Assembly (NCBI RefSeq): GCF_006349365.1 | Contig: NZ_CP040899.1 | Coordinates: 1,550,001-1,614,000, forward strand | Direction: 5' to 3' | DNA length: 64,000 bases | Source of the DNA: Georgenia wutianyii | GTDB lineage: Bacteria > Actinomycetota > Actinomycetes > Actinomycetales > Actinomycetaceae | Part shown: in pieces, positions 42,471 through 53,059 of the stretch | Position numbering within the stretch: the stretch's first letter is position 1 | How the letters are laid out: each line of letters opens with the position of its first letter | Made by a program: the position numbers and the translations under genes | The notes under the pieces: model-generated | Database searches by the model: none | What the model saw: only the letters and a program-made list of their open reading frames with translations | Told to the model about the DNA's origin: nothing

Positions 42471-43418
42471 ATGTGCACCGGCATCAGATTCACGGACGGC
42501 AACGACAACGTCTACCTCGCGCGCAACCTCGACTGGACCTTCGGGTACGGGGAGCGGGTGGTGATCACCCCCACCGGCTACGCGACACGCTCACCCTTCG
42601 CCGCGGTGCCCAGCATCCGGCACGCCGTCATCGGCATGGGCATCGTCGAGGAGGACACGCCGCTGTACTTCGACTGCGGCAACGACGTCGGTCTCGCGGT
42701 CGCCGGGCTCAACTTCCCCGGTTACGCCGAGTACGCCCAGGCGCCGGTCGAGGGGACGACGAACGTGGCCGCCTACGAGTTCCCGCTCTGGGTCGCCTCG
42801 CAGTTCGCCAGCGTCGACGAGGTCGGGGCCGCCCTCGCGAACGTCACCATCGTCGACCGGCCGATCAACGAGAAGTACCCCAGCTCCCTCCTGCACTGGA
42901 TCATCGGTGACGCGACGCGCGCCATCGTCGTGGAGTACACCGCCGACGGTATGCACGTCTTCGACGACGACGTCGACGTCCTCGCCAACCAGCCGGGCTT
43001 CGGCTGGCACCACGAGAACCTGCGCAACTACCTCAACCTCTCCCCTGAGTTCCCCGAGGTGACGCCGGTGGGGCGGGCGCGGCTCAAGCCGTTCGGCTCC
43101 GGGGCGCACATGCGCGGCATCCCCGGCGACTACTACTCACCGTCGCGGTTCGTCCGCGCGGCGTACGTCAACTCCCACTACCCGCAGAAGGGGAGCGAGG
43201 AGGAGAACGTCAGCCGCGCCTTCCACACCCTGCAGCAGGTGGCGATGGTCGACGGCGCCGCGGCGATGGGTGACGGCGACTTCGAGCGGACGATCTACAC
43301 CGGCCTGTTCTCCGGGCGCACGAACACGTACTACTGGAACACCTACGAGGACCCGGCGATCCACTCCGTCGCCCTCGGCGACCACGCCGCGGACGGCACC
43401 GAGCTCGTCGTCGTCTGA
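42471..43418 (+). CDS. Choloylglycine hydrolase/penicillin V acylase-family Ntn amidase
   Basis: A 315-aa linear amide C-N hydrolase. It begins MCTGIRFT: removal of Met leaves Cys as the catalytic N-terminal nucleophile. Other family residues are Arg and Asp in ARNLDWTF, Asn in LANQPGFGWHHENL and Arg in SPSRFVRAAY. Family members split bile salts, penicillin V or N-acyl amino acids and homoserine lactones. The gene is followed by gadB (138 bases) and gadC, so a link to glutamate supply or amide cleavage for acid resistance is possible. The true substrate is not known. No signal peptide, so it is cytoplasmic. Confidence 0.88.
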   Translation: MCTGIRFTDGNDNVYLARNLDWTFGYGERVVITPTGYATRSPFAAVPSIRHAVIGMGIVEEDTPLYFDCGNDVGLAVAGLNFPGYAEYAQAPVEGTTNVAAYEFPLWVASQFASVDEVGAALANVTIVDRPINEKYPSSLLHWIIGDATRAIVVEYTADGMHVFDDDVDVLANQPGFGWHHENLRNYLNLSPEFPEVTPVGRARLKPFGSGAHMRGIPGDYYSPSRFVRAAYVNSHYPQKGSEEENVSRAFHTLQQVAMVDGAAAMGDGDFERTIYTGLFSGRTNTYYWNTYEDPAIHSVALGDHAADGTELVVV

Positions 43419-43555
43419 CCTCGTCACAACACACTGCGGTCGCCTCGTGCGGCCGTGGTCGACCCACGCGCGAGAGCGCGCGCGGCCGGCGGTCATACCG
43501 CCCTGCTGCGCAGCGGCAGGGTGCCACCACCTGACGCATATTGGGGGTAGACACG

Positions 43556-44962
43556 ATGGTCACAACGTCGCGGCGTGTCGAGCGCCACGAGAACGAGCCC
43601 GACTCGGTCGGGCTCAACCCACTGTTCGCACGGCCCGGTGAGGCGACGGAGCTACCGAAGTTCCGGCTCCCCGCCGGGGAGTCCCTCCCGGAGACCGCCT
43701 ACCAGATCGTCCACGACGAGGCCATGCTCGACGGCAACGCCAGGCTCAACCTCGCGACGTTCGTCGGCACCTGGATGGACGAGCACGCCCAGCGCCTCTA
43801 CCTCGAGGCCGCCGACAAGAACATGATCGACAAGGACGAGTACCCGCAGACCGCGGCCGTCGAGACGCGGTGCTGGACGATGCTCGCCGACCTCTGGCAC
43901 GCGCCGGACCCCGAGCACACCATCGGGACCTCGACGATCGGCTCCTCCGAGGCGTGCATGCTCGGCGGGCTCGCCCTCAAGCGTCGCTGGCAGCACGCGC
44001 GCCGGGCCGCCGGCAAGTCCACCGAGCGTCCCAACCTCGTGATGTCCAGCGCCGTTCAGGTCTGCTGGGAGAAGTTCTGCAACTACTTCGACGTCGAGCC
44101 GCGGTACGTCCCCATCTCCTGGGACCACAAGGTCCTCGACGGCTACGAGCTCGAGAAGTACGTCGACGAGAACACCATCGGCGTCGTCGCGATCCTCGGC
44201 GTCACCTACACCGGGATGTACGAGCCCGTCGAGAAGATCGCCCAGGCGCTGGACCGGATCCAGGAGACCACCGGCCTCGACGTGCCGATCCACGTCGACG
44301 GCGCGTCCGGGGCGATGATCGCGCCGTTCCTCCAGCCCGACCTGCGCTGGGACTTCGCGGTCGACCGGGTCGCGTCGATCAGCACCTCCGGGCACAAGTA
44401 CGGCCTCGTCTACCCGGGCGTGGGCTGGGTGGTGTGGCGCTCGGCCGACGCCCTGCCCGACGACCTCGTGTTCAAGGTCAGCTACCTCGGCGGGGAGATG
44501 CCGACGTTCGCGCTGAACTTCTCCCGGCCCGGGGCCCAGGTGCTCCTGCAGTACTACATGTTCCTCCGGCTCGGGATCGAGGGCTACACCCGGGTCCAGG
44601 GGGCCTCCCGGGACGTGGCGCTGTACCTGTCCGGGGAGATCGCGAAGATGCCGGCGTTCGAGCTGTGGAACGACGGGTCGGACATCCCCGTCTTCGCCTG
44701 GCGGCTCAAGCCTGACCACACCAAGAACTGGAACCTCTACCACCTCTCGGACCGGCTGCGCATGAAGGGCTGGCTCGTGCCCGCCTACCCGATGCCGGCC
44801 GACCTCCCCGACGTCACCGTCCAGCGGGTCGTGGTCCGCAACGGCCTCAGTCACGACCTCGCCTCGGCGTTCCTCGCGGACCTGCGTGAGGAGGTCGCCT
44901 ACCTCGACGCCCTGACCGGCCCGATGCCGGCCGAGGCCCACCACCCCGGGTTCCACCACTGA
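43556..44962 (+). CDS. gadB: Glutamate decarboxylase
   Basis: A 468-aa PLP enzyme from ATG 43556, with a GGGGG-type site upstream. Motifs are TIGSSEACMLGGLALKRRW, the cofactor-binding HVDGASGAM, and the PLP lysine in STSGHKYGLVYPG (near residue 280). It turns glutamate into GABA, using up a cytoplasmic proton. The C-terminus ends PGFHH; in E. coli GadB a His next to the C-terminus closes the site at neutral pH, so the same pH control is likely. It is followed by its antiporter gene after 12 bases. Together they form a standard acid-resistance module, uncommon in this group of actinobacteria. Confidence 0.95.
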   Translation: MVTTSRRVERHENEPDSVGLNPLFARPGEATELPKFRLPAGESLPETAYQIVHDEAMLDGNARLNLATFVGTWMDEHAQRLYLEAADKNMIDKDEYPQTAAVETRCWTMLADLWHAPDPEHTIGTSTIGSSEACMLGGLALKRRWQHARRAAGKSTERPNLVMSSAVQVCWEKFCNYFDVEPRYVPISWDHKVLDGYELEKYVDENTIGVVAILGVTYTGMYEPVEKIAQALDRIQETTGLDVPIHVDGASGAMIAPFLQPDLRWDFAVDRVASISTSGHKYGLVYPGVGWVVWRSADALPDDLVFKVSYLGGEMPTFALNFSRPGAQVLLQYYMFLRLGIEGYTRVQGASRDVALYLSGEIAKMPAFELWNDGSDIPVFAWRLKPDHTKNWNLYHLSDRLRMKGWLVPAYPMPADLPDVTVQRVVVRNGLSHDLASAFLADLREEVAYLDALTGPMPAEAHHPGFHH

Positions 44963-44974
44963 GAGCGAACGACC

Positions 44975-46630
44975 ATGAACAAGTCACGGTCTTCCGGTCA
45001 CCGGGCAGCACAGCCCGTCGTTCGCGCCGACGGCACGCCGGCGCCGTCACCGGAGCACGTTCCCGCCCACCCGTTCGGCACTCCCGACAACCGCAAGCCG
45101 CCGGGGCACGCCGGTCCGGCGATCGGCGCGCCGGCCACCGGGGCCACGGTGTTCATGTCCGTGACCCAGCTGGCGATGCTCACCGTCGTCGTCGTGGCCT
45201 CGCTGCGCTCCCTGCCGGCCATCGCGACGTACGGCCTCGGCTCGGTCACGCTGTTCATCATCCCCGCCATCGTCTTCCTCGTGCCGACCGCCCTCGTCGC
45301 GGCGGAGCTGGCCACGGGGTGGAAGGGCGGGGTCTACACGTGGGTGCGTGAGGCCTTCGGCCAGCGGATGGGGTTCGTCGCGATCTGGCTCCAGTGGGTC
45401 CAGAACGTCGTCTGGTACCCCACCCAGCTCGCGTTCATCGCCGCCAGCCTGTCGTTCGTCATCGGCGACCAGGGAATCGCCAGCAACGGGCTGTACACGG
45501 CTGCGGTGATCCTCGTCCTGTACTGGGGCTCGACCCTCATCACCCTCGCCGGCGGGAACCTGTTCGCCAAGGTCGGCTCGTGGAGCGGCATCCTCGGCAC
45601 CCTGTTCCCCGCCGCGCTGCTCATCGTGTTCGGCGCGATCTGGCTCGCGACCGGCGAACGGTCCGAGACCACGCTCGAGGCCTCGGCGGTCATCCCGCCG
45701 TGGACCGGGCTCGCCTCGATCGTGCTCATCGTGTCCAACGTCCTCGCCTTCGCGGGGATGGAGGTCAACGCCGTCCACGCGAACGACCTCAAGGACCCCG
45801 GGCGCGGGTTCCCGAAGTCGATCGCCATCGCGACCGGGCTCATCCTCGCCGTCTTCATCCTGCCGACGATCGCGATCTCGGTCGCCGTCCCGAAGAGCGA
45901 GCTCGGTGTGACGAACGGGATCAACCTCGCGTTCGAGGCCTACTTCGACAAGTGGGACCTGCCGTGGGGCACCCCGGTGATCTCGCTGCTCATCGCACTC
46001 GGCGCCTTCGCCTCCGTCGTCACCTGGATCGCGGGCCCGTCGCGCGGCGTCCTCGCGGCCGCACGAACCGGCCTGCTCCCGCCCGTTCTGCAGCGCCGGA
46101 ACAAGGCAGGCGTCCAGGTCGGCATCCTCATGGCCCAGGGCGGCGTCGTCACCGTTCTCGCGCTGCTCTTCGTCATCATCCCGAACGGGAACACCGCGTT
46201 CGTGGCGCTCGTCGACATGGCCGCGGCGCTCTACCTCATCATGTACATCCTCATGTTCGCCGCGGCGTTGCGCCTGCGCCGCAGCCACCCGGAGGTGGTG
46301 CGCACCTACCGCACCCCGGCGATGAAGCTCGTCGCCGGCGTCGGGCTCGTCGCGTGCGTGGCCGCGTTCGTGCTCGCGTTCATCCGCCCCGAGGGGTTCA
46401 GCGGACTGAGCAACATCACCTACCCGCTGGTCGTCTTCGCCGTGGTCATCGTGCTCGGCATCCCGCCGCTCATCTTCTACGCCGTGCGCAAGCCCAGCTG
46501 GGACCAGCGGACGCCCGAGGAGCGACAGACGGCGGACAACGTCCTGGTCAACCCGCTCCCGAGTACGCCGTCGGGCGCGCCGCCGGCGGCTCCGGGCTCG
46601 CCGGGCGCGTCTCAGCCGCCCGCGAGCTGA
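44975..46630 (+). CDS. gadC: Glutamate:GABA antiporter
   Basis: A 551-aa APC-superfamily transporter with twelve predicted helices (first at ~60, last near 500), a ~45-residue hydrophilic N-terminal tail and a ~45-residue Pro/Ala-rich C-terminal tail. Typical segments are ELATGWKGGVYTWVREAFG and WIAGPSRGVLAAARTG. It imports glutamate and exports GABA, matching the decarboxylase next to it. In E. coli the C-terminal tail plugs the pore at neutral pH; whether this tail does so is not visible. A GC hairpin follows the stop. Confidence 0.92.
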   Translation: MNKSRSSGHRAAQPVVRADGTPAPSPEHVPAHPFGTPDNRKPPGHAGPAIGAPATGATVFMSVTQLAMLTVVVVASLRSLPAIATYGLGSVTLFIIPAIVFLVPTALVAAELATGWKGGVYTWVREAFGQRMGFVAIWLQWVQNVVWYPTQLAFIAASLSFVIGDQGIASNGLYTAAVILVLYWGSTLITLAGGNLFAKVGSWSGILGTLFPAALLIVFGAIWLATGERSETTLEASAVIPPWTGLASIVLIVSNVLAFAGMEVNAVHANDLKDPGRGFPKSIAIATGLILAVFILPTIAISVAVPKSELGVTNGINLAFEAYFDKWDLPWGTPVISLLIALGAFASVVTWIAGPSRGVLAAARTGLLPPVLQRRNKAGVQVGILMAQGGVVTVLALLFVIIPNGNTAFVALVDMAAALYLIMYILMFAAALRLRRSHPEVVRTYRTPAMKLVAGVGLVACVAAFVLAFIRPEGFSGLSNITYPLVVFAVVIVLGIPPLIFYAVRKPSWDQRTPEERQTADNVLVNPLPSTPSGAPPAAPGSPGASQPPAS

Positions 46631-46634
46631 GACG

Positions 46635-46651
46635 GGCGGGCCACGCCCGCC
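46635..46651 (+). terminator. GC hairpin after gadC
   Basis: GGCGGGC/GCCCGCC with a 3-base CAC loop begins 5 bases after the gadC stop. There is no T tract, which is common for actinobacterial terminators. It probably ends the amidase-gad operon before the ABC exporter genes. Confidence 0.5.
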
Positions 46652-46774
46652 AGCACCCCGCCGCGTGCGGGTCGGCCCCCTCCACCGGGCCGGCCCGCGC
46701 GCGGCGGCGTGCCGTGCGAGGATGGTCGGCGGTCGGGCCACCGGGCCCGACGGCGACCAGAGGAGCAGACCGCC

Positions 46775-48661
46775 GTGCCGGAGACGACCACCCGGGCACG
46801 GCGCTTCGAGCCGGGCCCCGGACCGCGGCCCTACCGGCTGCCCGGCGGGACGCTGCGGCGCTCCCTCACCCTCATGGGACGCGGCATGCGCGACTCGCCG
46901 CGCACCTCGACGCTCGCGATCATCAGCTCGGTCCTGTACGGGCTCGGCACCGTCGGCTCAGGGCTCCTCCTCGGCCAGGTGACCGACCGCGTCGTCGTCC
47001 CCGCCCTCAGCGGCCGGGACGTCCCCACCTCCCACATCTGGCTCGCCGGGGGCGCCCTGCTGGTCGTCGGGCTGCTCACCGCGGCGGCCGTCGCCGGCCG
47101 GCGCGTGTGGGCCGGGGCCGCCGTCTTCGAGATCCAGGCGGCGCACCGGCTGCGGGTCACCCGCCAGTACCTGCGCCTGCCGATGGCGTGGCACCGCCGC
47201 CACCCGGCGGGACGCCTGCTGTCCAACGCGAACGCCGACGCCGAGGCCGCCTCCGGGGTGTTCATGCCGCTGCCGTTCGCGATCGGCGTCGCCGTCATGC
47301 TCCTCGTCGCCGGCGCCGCGATGCTCCTCGCGGACCCGCTCATGGGCGCGATCGGGGTGAGCGTGCTGCCGGTCGTCGTCGTCGTCAACACCGTCTTCCG
47401 GCGCCGGATGTCGCCGCGCGTGGCCACCTCCCAGCGGCTGCGGGCCGAGGTCTCCGACGTCGCCCACGAGTCCTTCGAGGCGTCCCTGCTCGTGAAGTCG
47501 CTCGGCTCGGAGGCCGTCGAGGAGCGCCGGTTCGCCGAGGTCACCGAGCGGTTGCAGGACGCGAACATCGAGATGGGCAAGGTCCGCTCGGTCTTCGACC
47601 CGATCATCGAGCTCCTGCCCTCGGTCGCCACCCTCGCCGTCGTCGCCGTCGGTGCCTCGCAGATCTCCCGGGGCGCCGCCGAGACGGGCGACCTCGTCAC
47701 GGTCGCCTACCTCCTCACCCTCATGACCTTCCCCGTCCGGGCGATCGGCTTCGTCCTCGCCGAGCTTCCCCGCTCGACCGTCGGGCACGACCGCCTCGCC
47801 TACGTCGTCGACGCCCAGGGCTCGATGCCCGAGGGGGAGGCGACCCTCCCCGGCCGCGGCGGCCTGCGCCTGGACGTCGAGCACGTCACCCTCGAGGTCC
47901 CCGCCCGCCTCGTCCCGGGCGAGCTCGGTGAGCAGGCGGTGAGCGCCACGGGCGACACGGTGGCCCTGCTGCGCGACGTCACGCTGCACGTGCCGGCCGG
48001 GCGCACCGTCGCCGTCGTCGGCCCGACCGGCTCCGGCAAGTCGACGCTCACCTCCGTGGTCGCCCGGCTCGTCGACCCCACCCGCGGACGCGTGCTGCTC
48101 GACGGCGTCGACGTCCGCGAGCTCAGCCACGCCGAGCGCACCCACCAGGTCGCCCTCGTCAGCCAGTCGACCTTCGTCTTCGACGACACGATCCGCGGCA
48201 ACGTCGCGCTCGACGACGCAGATGCCGTGTCCGACGAGGACGTGTGGGCCGCGCTGCGCACCGCCCGCGCCGAGGACTTCGTCCGCGCGCTGCCCCTCGG
48301 CCTCGACACCCTCGTCGGGGAGCGCGGAGCCACCCTGTCCGGCGGGCAGCGCCAGCGCATCGCCATCGCCCGCGCCCTCGTCCGCCGACCCCGGCTCCTC
48401 GTGCTCGACGACGCGACGAGCGCCGTCGACCCCGTCGTCGAGCAGGAGATCCTCGCCGGGCTCGGCGGGTCGGGCGCCAGCGTCCTGCTCGTCGCCTACC
48501 GGACGGCGACGATCGCCCTCGCCGACGAGGTGGTCCACCTCGAAAGGGGACGGGTGGTCGACGTCGGCACCCACGCCGAGCTCATGGCGCGCGACCCCGG
48601 CTACGCCGAGCTCGCCTCGAGCTACGCCCGCCGCAGCGCCGAGCAGGAGGAGTCCCGATGA
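46775..48661 (+). CDS. ABC exporter half-transporter with degenerate ATP site
   Basis: A 628-aa membrane-ATPase fusion from GTG 46775 with GAGGAG upstream. Six helices lie in residues ~40-330, and the ATPase domain follows. Walker A is GPTGSGKST (~415) and the signature LSGGQRQR is intact (~520). The Walker B catalytic Glu is Asp ([10 protein letters not shown]), and the switch His is Tyr (VAYRTAT). These changes mark the degenerate-site subunit of a heterodimeric exporter such as TM287/288. Its partner follows with a 4-base overlap. The exported compound is unknown. Confidence 0.9.
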   Translation: MPETTTRARRFEPGPGPRPYRLPGGTLRRSLTLMGRGMRDSPRTSTLAIISSVLYGLGTVGSGLLLGQVTDRVVVPALSGRDVPTSHIWLAGGALLVVGLLTAAAVAGRRVWAGAAVFEIQAAHRLRVTRQYLRLPMAWHRRHPAGRLLSNANADAEAASGVFMPLPFAIGVAVMLLVAGAAMLLADPLMGAIGVSVLPVVVVVNTVFRRRMSPRVATSQRLRAEVSDVAHESFEASLLVKSLGSEAVEERRFAEVTERLQDANIEMGKVRSVFDPIIELLPSVATLAVVAVGASQISRGAAETGDLVTVAYLLTLMTFPVRAIGFVLAELPRSTVGHDRLAYVVDAQGSMPEGEATLPGRGGLRLDVEHVTLEVPARLVPGELGEQAVSATGDTVALLRDVTLHVPAGRTVAVVGPTGSGKSTLTSVVARLVDPTRGRVLLDGVDVRELSHAERTHQVALVSQSTFVFDDTIRGNVALDDADAVSDEDVWAALRTARAEDFVRALPLGLDTLVGERGATLSGGQRQRIAIARALVRRPRLLVLDDATSAVDPVVEQEILAGLGGSGASVLLVAYRTATIALADEVVHLERGRVVDVGTHAELMARDPGYAELASSYARRSAEQEESR

Positions 48662-50448
48662 GCTCGACGATCTCCGCGTCCTCCGACCTCGGCGTCCTCG
48701 CCACCGTCCGCCGCGGTCTGCAGCTGTCCCCGGCGATGGTCCAGGGCATCGGCTGGACCCTCGCCCTCGCCGTCGTCGCCACCGCCGGGCGGGTCGTCGT
48801 CCCCATCGTCATCCAGCAGGTCACCGACAACGCGATCATGGCCGACGGCGGCCCGGACGTGCCGCTGGTCGTGCGCACCGTGCTCCTCGCCCTCGCCGGT
48901 GTCCTCCTCGCCGGGGTGGCGACGTCGGCGGTGAACATCCGCCTGTTCCGCGCCAGCGAGCGCGGCCTGGCCCAGCTGCGCGTGCGGACCTTCCGCCACG
49001 TCCACGACCTGTCCGTGCTCACCCAGAACGCCGAGCGGCGTGGCTCGCTCGTCTCCCGCGTCACGAGCGACGTCGACACCGTCTCGCGCTTCGTCCAGTT
49101 CGGCGGCCTGCAGCTCGTCCTCAACGTCGGCCAGCTGCTCGTCGCGACCGTGGCCATGGTCGTGTACTCGCCGGTGCTCGCGCTCGTCGTGTGGCTGTGC
49201 TTCGCCCCGATGTTCGTCCTGGCACCGCGCGCCCAGAAGGTCATCTCCCGCGCCTACGGGGCCGTGCGCGTCAAGGTCGGCGTCATGCTCGGCGCGATCT
49301 CCGAGTCCATCGTCGGCGCCGAGACGATCCGCGCCTACGGGGCCTCGGGACGCACCCAGCGCCGCATCGACGACGCCGTCCAGGACCACCGCGCCGACGC
49401 CATCAAGGCCCAGACGTTCACCGCCGTCGCCTTCTCCACGGGCATGGCCTTCTCCGGGCTGGCGCTGGCGGCCACCGTCGTCGTCGGCACCCTCCTCGCC
49501 CTCGACGGCCACCTGTCCCTCGGCCGCCTGCTCGCCTTCCTCTTCCTCGTCCAGATGTTCACCGGCCCGGTGCAGAACGCGACCGAGATGCTCAACGAGC
49601 TGCAGAACGCCGTCGCCGGCTGGCGCCGCGTCATCGCCGTGCTCGACACCCCGCTCGAGGTCACCGACCCCGCCCAGGGCCGCGCCGCCGCGCCGCGCGC
49701 CGCCGGCCACCGCGCCGCCGCGGTCGAGTACGACGGCGTCCGCTTCGCCTACCCGGGCGGGCCCGAGGTGCTCCACGGCATCGACCTGCACATCCCGGCG
49801 GGCACGTCGGTGGCGATGGTGGGGGAGACCGGCTCGGGCAAGACGACGCTCGGCAAGCTGCTCGCCCGGCTCATGGACCCGACCGCCGGACGCGTCCTGC
49901 TCGACGGCACCGACCTGCGCGAGCTCCCGCTCGCCACCCTGCGCAGCCGCGTCGTCCTCGTCCCGCAGGAGGGCTTCCTCTTCGACGGCACGATCGCCGA
50001 GAACATCGCCTACGGCCGGTTGACGCACGACCGCGCAGAGGTGGAGGCCGCGGTCGCCGAGCTCGGCCTCACCGACTGGCTCGCCACCCTGCCCGACGGC
50101 CCGGACACCCACGTCGGGCAGCGCGGGGAGTCGCTCTCGGCGGGGGAGCGCCAGCTCGTCGCCATCGCCCGCGCCTACCTCGCCGACGCCGACCTGCTCG
50201 TCCTCGACGAGGCGACCTCCGCCGTCGACCCGGCCACCGAGGGACGCATCAGCGCCGCGCTGGCCCGCCTCCAGGCCGGGCGGACCTCGGTGGCGATCGC
50301 CCACCGGCTCTCCACCGCCGAGGCGGCCGACCTCGTCGTCGTCGTCGACGCGGGCCACGTCGTCGAGGTGGGCACGCACCGCGAGCTCGTCGCCCGCGGC
50401 GGCGTCTACGCCCGGATGTACGCGAGCTGGGTGCGCCAGGCGCACTGA
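48658..50448 (+). CDS. ABC exporter half-transporter, catalytic partner subunit
   Basis: A 596-aa partner of the preceding exporter. Six helices (~20-320) are followed by an ATPase domain with Walker [10 protein letters not shown] (~388), canonical Walker [12 protein letters not shown] and switch His AIAHRLST. Its signature motif is LSAGE in place of LSGGQ. This is the reverse of its partner: this subunit keeps the catalytic residues but has the altered signature, so one working and one degenerate ATP site form. Such pairs export drugs, lipids or peptides. The stop overlaps a strong hairpin. Confidence 0.92.
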   Translation: MSSTISASSDLGVLATVRRGLQLSPAMVQGIGWTLALAVVATAGRVVVPIVIQQVTDNAIMADGGPDVPLVVRTVLLALAGVLLAGVATSAVNIRLFRASERGLAQLRVRTFRHVHDLSVLTQNAERRGSLVSRVTSDVDTVSRFVQFGGLQLVLNVGQLLVATVAMVVYSPVLALVVWLCFAPMFVLAPRAQKVISRAYGAVRVKVGVMLGAISESIVGAETIRAYGASGRTQRRIDDAVQDHRADAIKAQTFTAVAFSTGMAFSGLALAATVVVGTLLALDGHLSLGRLLAFLFLVQMFTGPVQNATEMLNELQNAVAGWRRVIAVLDTPLEVTDPAQGRAAAPRAAGHRAAAVEYDGVRFAYPGGPEVLHGIDLHIPAGTSVAMVGETGSGKTTLGKLLARLMDPTAGRVLLDGTDLRELPLATLRSRVVLVPQEGFLFDGTIAENIAYGRLTHDRAEVEAAVAELGLTDWLATLPDGPDTHVGQRGESLSAGERQLVAIARAYLADADLLVLDEATSAVDPATEGRISAALARLQAGRTSVAIAHRLSTAEAADLVVVVDAGHVVEVGTHRELVARGGVYARMYASWVRQAH

Positions 50449-50479
50449 GCGGGCCGGCCCCCGTGCGGCCGGCCCGCTC
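50447..50479. terminator. Bidirectional GC hairpin between the ABC and OsmC genes
   Basis: A perfect 13-base inverted repeat, GAGCGGGCCGGCC and its complement, with a 7-base loop, starts inside the ABC stop codon and ends 18 bases before the OsmC stop. The genes converge here, so it can end transcription from both sides. There is no T tract. Confidence 0.75.
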
Positions 50480-50497
50480 CGCGCGGCCGGCCGGGGG

Positions 50498-50983
50498 TCA
50501 CGCGGCCGGCCGCACCTGCCAGACCTCGCGGAGGTCGACACCCGCGTCGCGGACGAGGTTGAACACCGGGCATCGGCGCAGCACCTGGGCCTGGAGCTCG
50601 GCGAGCTCGCCGGGCCCCGCCGTCGTCGTGAGCGTCACGGTGAGGGTGAGCGTCTGGAAGTGCGGGGAGACGTCGGCGGTGCCGGCGAACCCGCGCAGGT
50701 CGAGGGTGCCGGTGGCGTGCGTCTCGACCCCCTCGACGGCGACGCCGAGCTCCGCGGCGACCGTCTCGACGACGACCGTCACGCAGCCGTTGAGCGAGCC
50801 GAGAAGGTACTCGATGGGGTTGGGCCCCTCGTCCGTGCCGCCGAAGGACGCGGGCTCGGCGACGACGAAACCGAACTGCCGCGCCCGGACGGCGGTCGAC
50901 AGGGAGCCGGTCGAGCGTCCGCTCGCGGAGATCTCGGCGAGGCGCGGCGTCGGGTCGGTGGCGGGGGTGGCGGTGAGGGTCAT
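50498..50983 (-). CDS. OsmC/Ohr-family protein
   Basis: A 161-aa protein from ATG 50983. It has the OsmC fold: N-terminal strands ([12 protein letters not shown]), then [23 protein letters not shown] with the first active Cys, and a second Cys in [14 protein letters not shown]. The two Cys residues suit peroxide reduction. Which OsmC branch it belongs to is unclear. It converges with the ABC exporter and lies divergent to hisI, at the right edge of the accessory block. Confidence 0.88.
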   Translation of the reverse strand: MTLTATPATDPTPRLAEISASGRSTGSLSTAVRARQFGFVVAEPASFGGTDEGPNPIEYLLGSLNGCVTVVVETVAAELGVAVEGVETHATGTLDLRGFAGTADVSPHFQTLTLTVTLTTTAGPGELAELQAQVLRRCPVFNLVRDAGVDLREVWQVRPAA

Positions 50984-51143
50984 CGGTCTGCTCCTGAGGT
51001 CGTGGGCTGTCGTGCCGGACGCTAGGGAGGAGCGGGAGTCCACAGCGAGCGGCACCCGCCGGGTGAGACCCGCGGGCGCCCGCCTCCCACTGGGTGAGAC
51101 GGGCACGCTCCGGACGTACCCGGCGATCTGGCAAGATCGACTG

Positions 51144-51506
51144 GTGCCCAGCCTCGACCCCGCCATCGCCGCCCGGCTCAAGCGCGACCCCTCCGGGCTC
51201 GTGTGCGCCGTCGTCCAGGACGACTCCACCGACCAGGTCCTCATGGTCGGCTGGATGGACGACGAGGCGCTCCACCGGACACTCACCACCGGCCGCGCCA
51301 CGTACTGGTCGCGCTCCCGGCAGGAGTACTGGCGCAAGGGCGACACCTCCGGCCACGTCCAGCACGTGCGCTCCGTGGCCCTGGACTGCGACGGCGACGC
51401 CCTGCTCGTACGCGTCGAGCAGGTCGGCCCGGCGTGCCACACCGGCACCCGCAGCTGCTTCGAGGCGGGCGGGGACCTCGGCGCCGTCGTCGGGGAGGCG
51501 TCATGA
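51144..51506 (+). CDS. hisI: Phosphoribosyl-AMP cyclohydrolase
   Basis: A 120-aa enzyme from GTG 51144. Marks are [46 protein letters not shown] and the zinc-binding [12 protein letters not shown]. It opens the adenine ring of PR-AMP in histidine synthesis. It is the short form without a HisE part. It overlaps the trpE start by 4 bases, the known actinobacterial hisI-trpE link. Confidence 0.95.
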   Translation: MPSLDPAIAARLKRDPSGLVCAVVQDDSTDQVLMVGWMDDEALHRTLTTGRATYWSRSRQEYWRKGDTSGHVQHVRSVALDCDGDALLVRVEQVGPACHTGTRSCFEAGGDLGAVVGEAS

Positions 51507-53059
51507 CCGAGTGGGGCGCCACGTCACCCGACCTCGCCACCTTCCGTGAGCTCGCCGCCGACGGACGGCGCGTCATCCCCGTCGTGCGCCGCCTCCTCGC
51601 CGACGACGTCACGCCCGTGGGCCTGTACCGCCAGCTCGCCGGCGGGCGTCCGGGCACCTTCGTCCTCGAGTCCGCCGAGCACGGCGCCTGGGCTCGCTGG
51701 TCGTTCGTCGGCGTCCGCTCCCGGGCGACCCTCCTGTCCCGCGGTGGCCGCGCGACCTGGCTGGGCGACGTGCCCGTCGGGGTGCCCACCGAGGGACCGG
51801 TCCTCGACGTCCTGCGCGAGACCCTCCGCGCCCTGCACACCCCCGCCCTGCCCGGTCTGCCCCCGCTCACCGGCGGGCTCGTCGGCTCCCTGGGGTGGGA
51901 CGTCCTGCGCCAGTGGGAGCCCCGGCTGCGCGCCAACGCCCCGGCCGAGATCGACGCCCCCGAGGTCGCGCTGTGCCTCGCCAGCGACCTCGCCGCCGTC
52001 GACCACTCCGACGGGTCGGTGTGGCTCATCGCCAACGCCATCAACTTCGACGACACCGACGAGCGCGTCGACCAGGCCCACACCGACGCCGTCGCCCGGC
52101 TCGACGCCATGCAGGACCAGCTCCTCGCCCCGGCCCGCAGCCACGCCGCGGTCGGCGGGCAGGCCCCGACGTCCGACGAGGGCCTGCGCTTCCGCACGAG
52201 CCAGGCCGACTTCGAGAGCGCCGTGGGCGCGGCCAAGCAGGCGATCCACGACGGTGAGGTCTTCCAGCTCGTCGTGTCCCTCCGGGTCGACACCGACTGC
52301 CCGGCCGACCCGCTGGAGGTCTACCGGGTGCTGCGCACCATCAACCCCAGCCCGTACATGTACTACCTCCAGCTGCCCGACGAGCCGGCCGACGGACGCT
52401 CGGCGAGCTTCGCGGTCGTCGGCTCGAGCCCCGAGACGCTCGTCAAGGTGAGCGACGGCCGGGTGGTGACGTTCCCCATCGCCGGCTCCCGGCCCCGCGG
52501 ACGCACCGCCGAGGAGGACCACGCCCTGGCCGAGGAGCTCCTGGCCGACCCGAAGGAACGGTCGGAGCACATCATGCTCGTCGACCTCGCCCGCAACGAC
52601 CTCGTCAAGGTGTGCGAGCCGCCGAGCGTCGAGGTCGTCGAGCTCATGGAGATCAAGCGCTACAGCCACATCATGCACATCTCCTCCACGGTGAGCGGGC
52701 GGCTGCGCCCCTCGTCCACCGCCCTCGACAGCCTCGTCGCGACGTTCCCCGCAGGGACACTGTCCGGGGCTCCCAAGCCGAGGGCGATCGAGCTCATCGA
52801 CGACCTCGAGCCGGCCCGGCGCGGCATCTACGGCGGGACGATCGGCTACTTCGACTTCGCCGGTGACGCCGACATGGCCATCGCCATCCGCACCGCCTTC
52901 ATCCGCGACGGCGTCGCCAGCGTCCAGGCGGGCGCCGGCATCGTCGCCGACTCGGTGCCCGCCCTGGAGTACGAGGAGTCGCGCAACAAGGCGGCCGCAG
53001 CGCTGCGCGCCGTGCGCGTCGCCGCCACGCTGCGCCCCGGGACCGAGGAGGAGCGGTGA
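51503..53059 (+). CDS. trpE: Anthranilate synthase component I
   Basis: A 518-aa chorismate-using enzyme. The C-terminal half has [55 protein letters not shown] and [11 protein letters not shown]. These bind chorismate and magnesium. With glutaminase TrpG (not in this window) it makes anthranilate. The ATG lies in the hisI stop, and the stop overlaps the next membrane gene. No leader peptide or attenuator is visible before hisI. Confidence 0.95.
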   Translation: MTEWGATSPDLATFRELAADGRRVIPVVRRLLADDVTPVGLYRQLAGGRPGTFVLESAEHGAWARWSFVGVRSRATLLSRGGRATWLGDVPVGVPTEGPVLDVLRETLRALHTPALPGLPPLTGGLVGSLGWDVLRQWEPRLRANAPAEIDAPEVALCLASDLAAVDHSDGSVWLIANAINFDDTDERVDQAHTDAVARLDAMQDQLLAPARSHAAVGGQAPTSDEGLRFRTSQADFESAVGAAKQAIHDGEVFQLVVSLRVDTDCPADPLEVYRVLRTINPSPYMYYLQLPDEPADGRSASFAVVGSSPETLVKVSDGRVVTFPIAGSRPRGRTAEEDHALAEELLADPKERSEHIMLVDLARNDLVKVCEPPSVEVVELMEIKRYSHIMHISSTVSGRLRPSSTALDSLVATFPAGTLSGAPKPRAIELIDDLEPARRGIYGGTIGYFDFAGDADMAIAIRTAFIRDGVASVQAGAGIVADSVPALEYEESRNKAAAALRAVRVAATLRPGTEEER

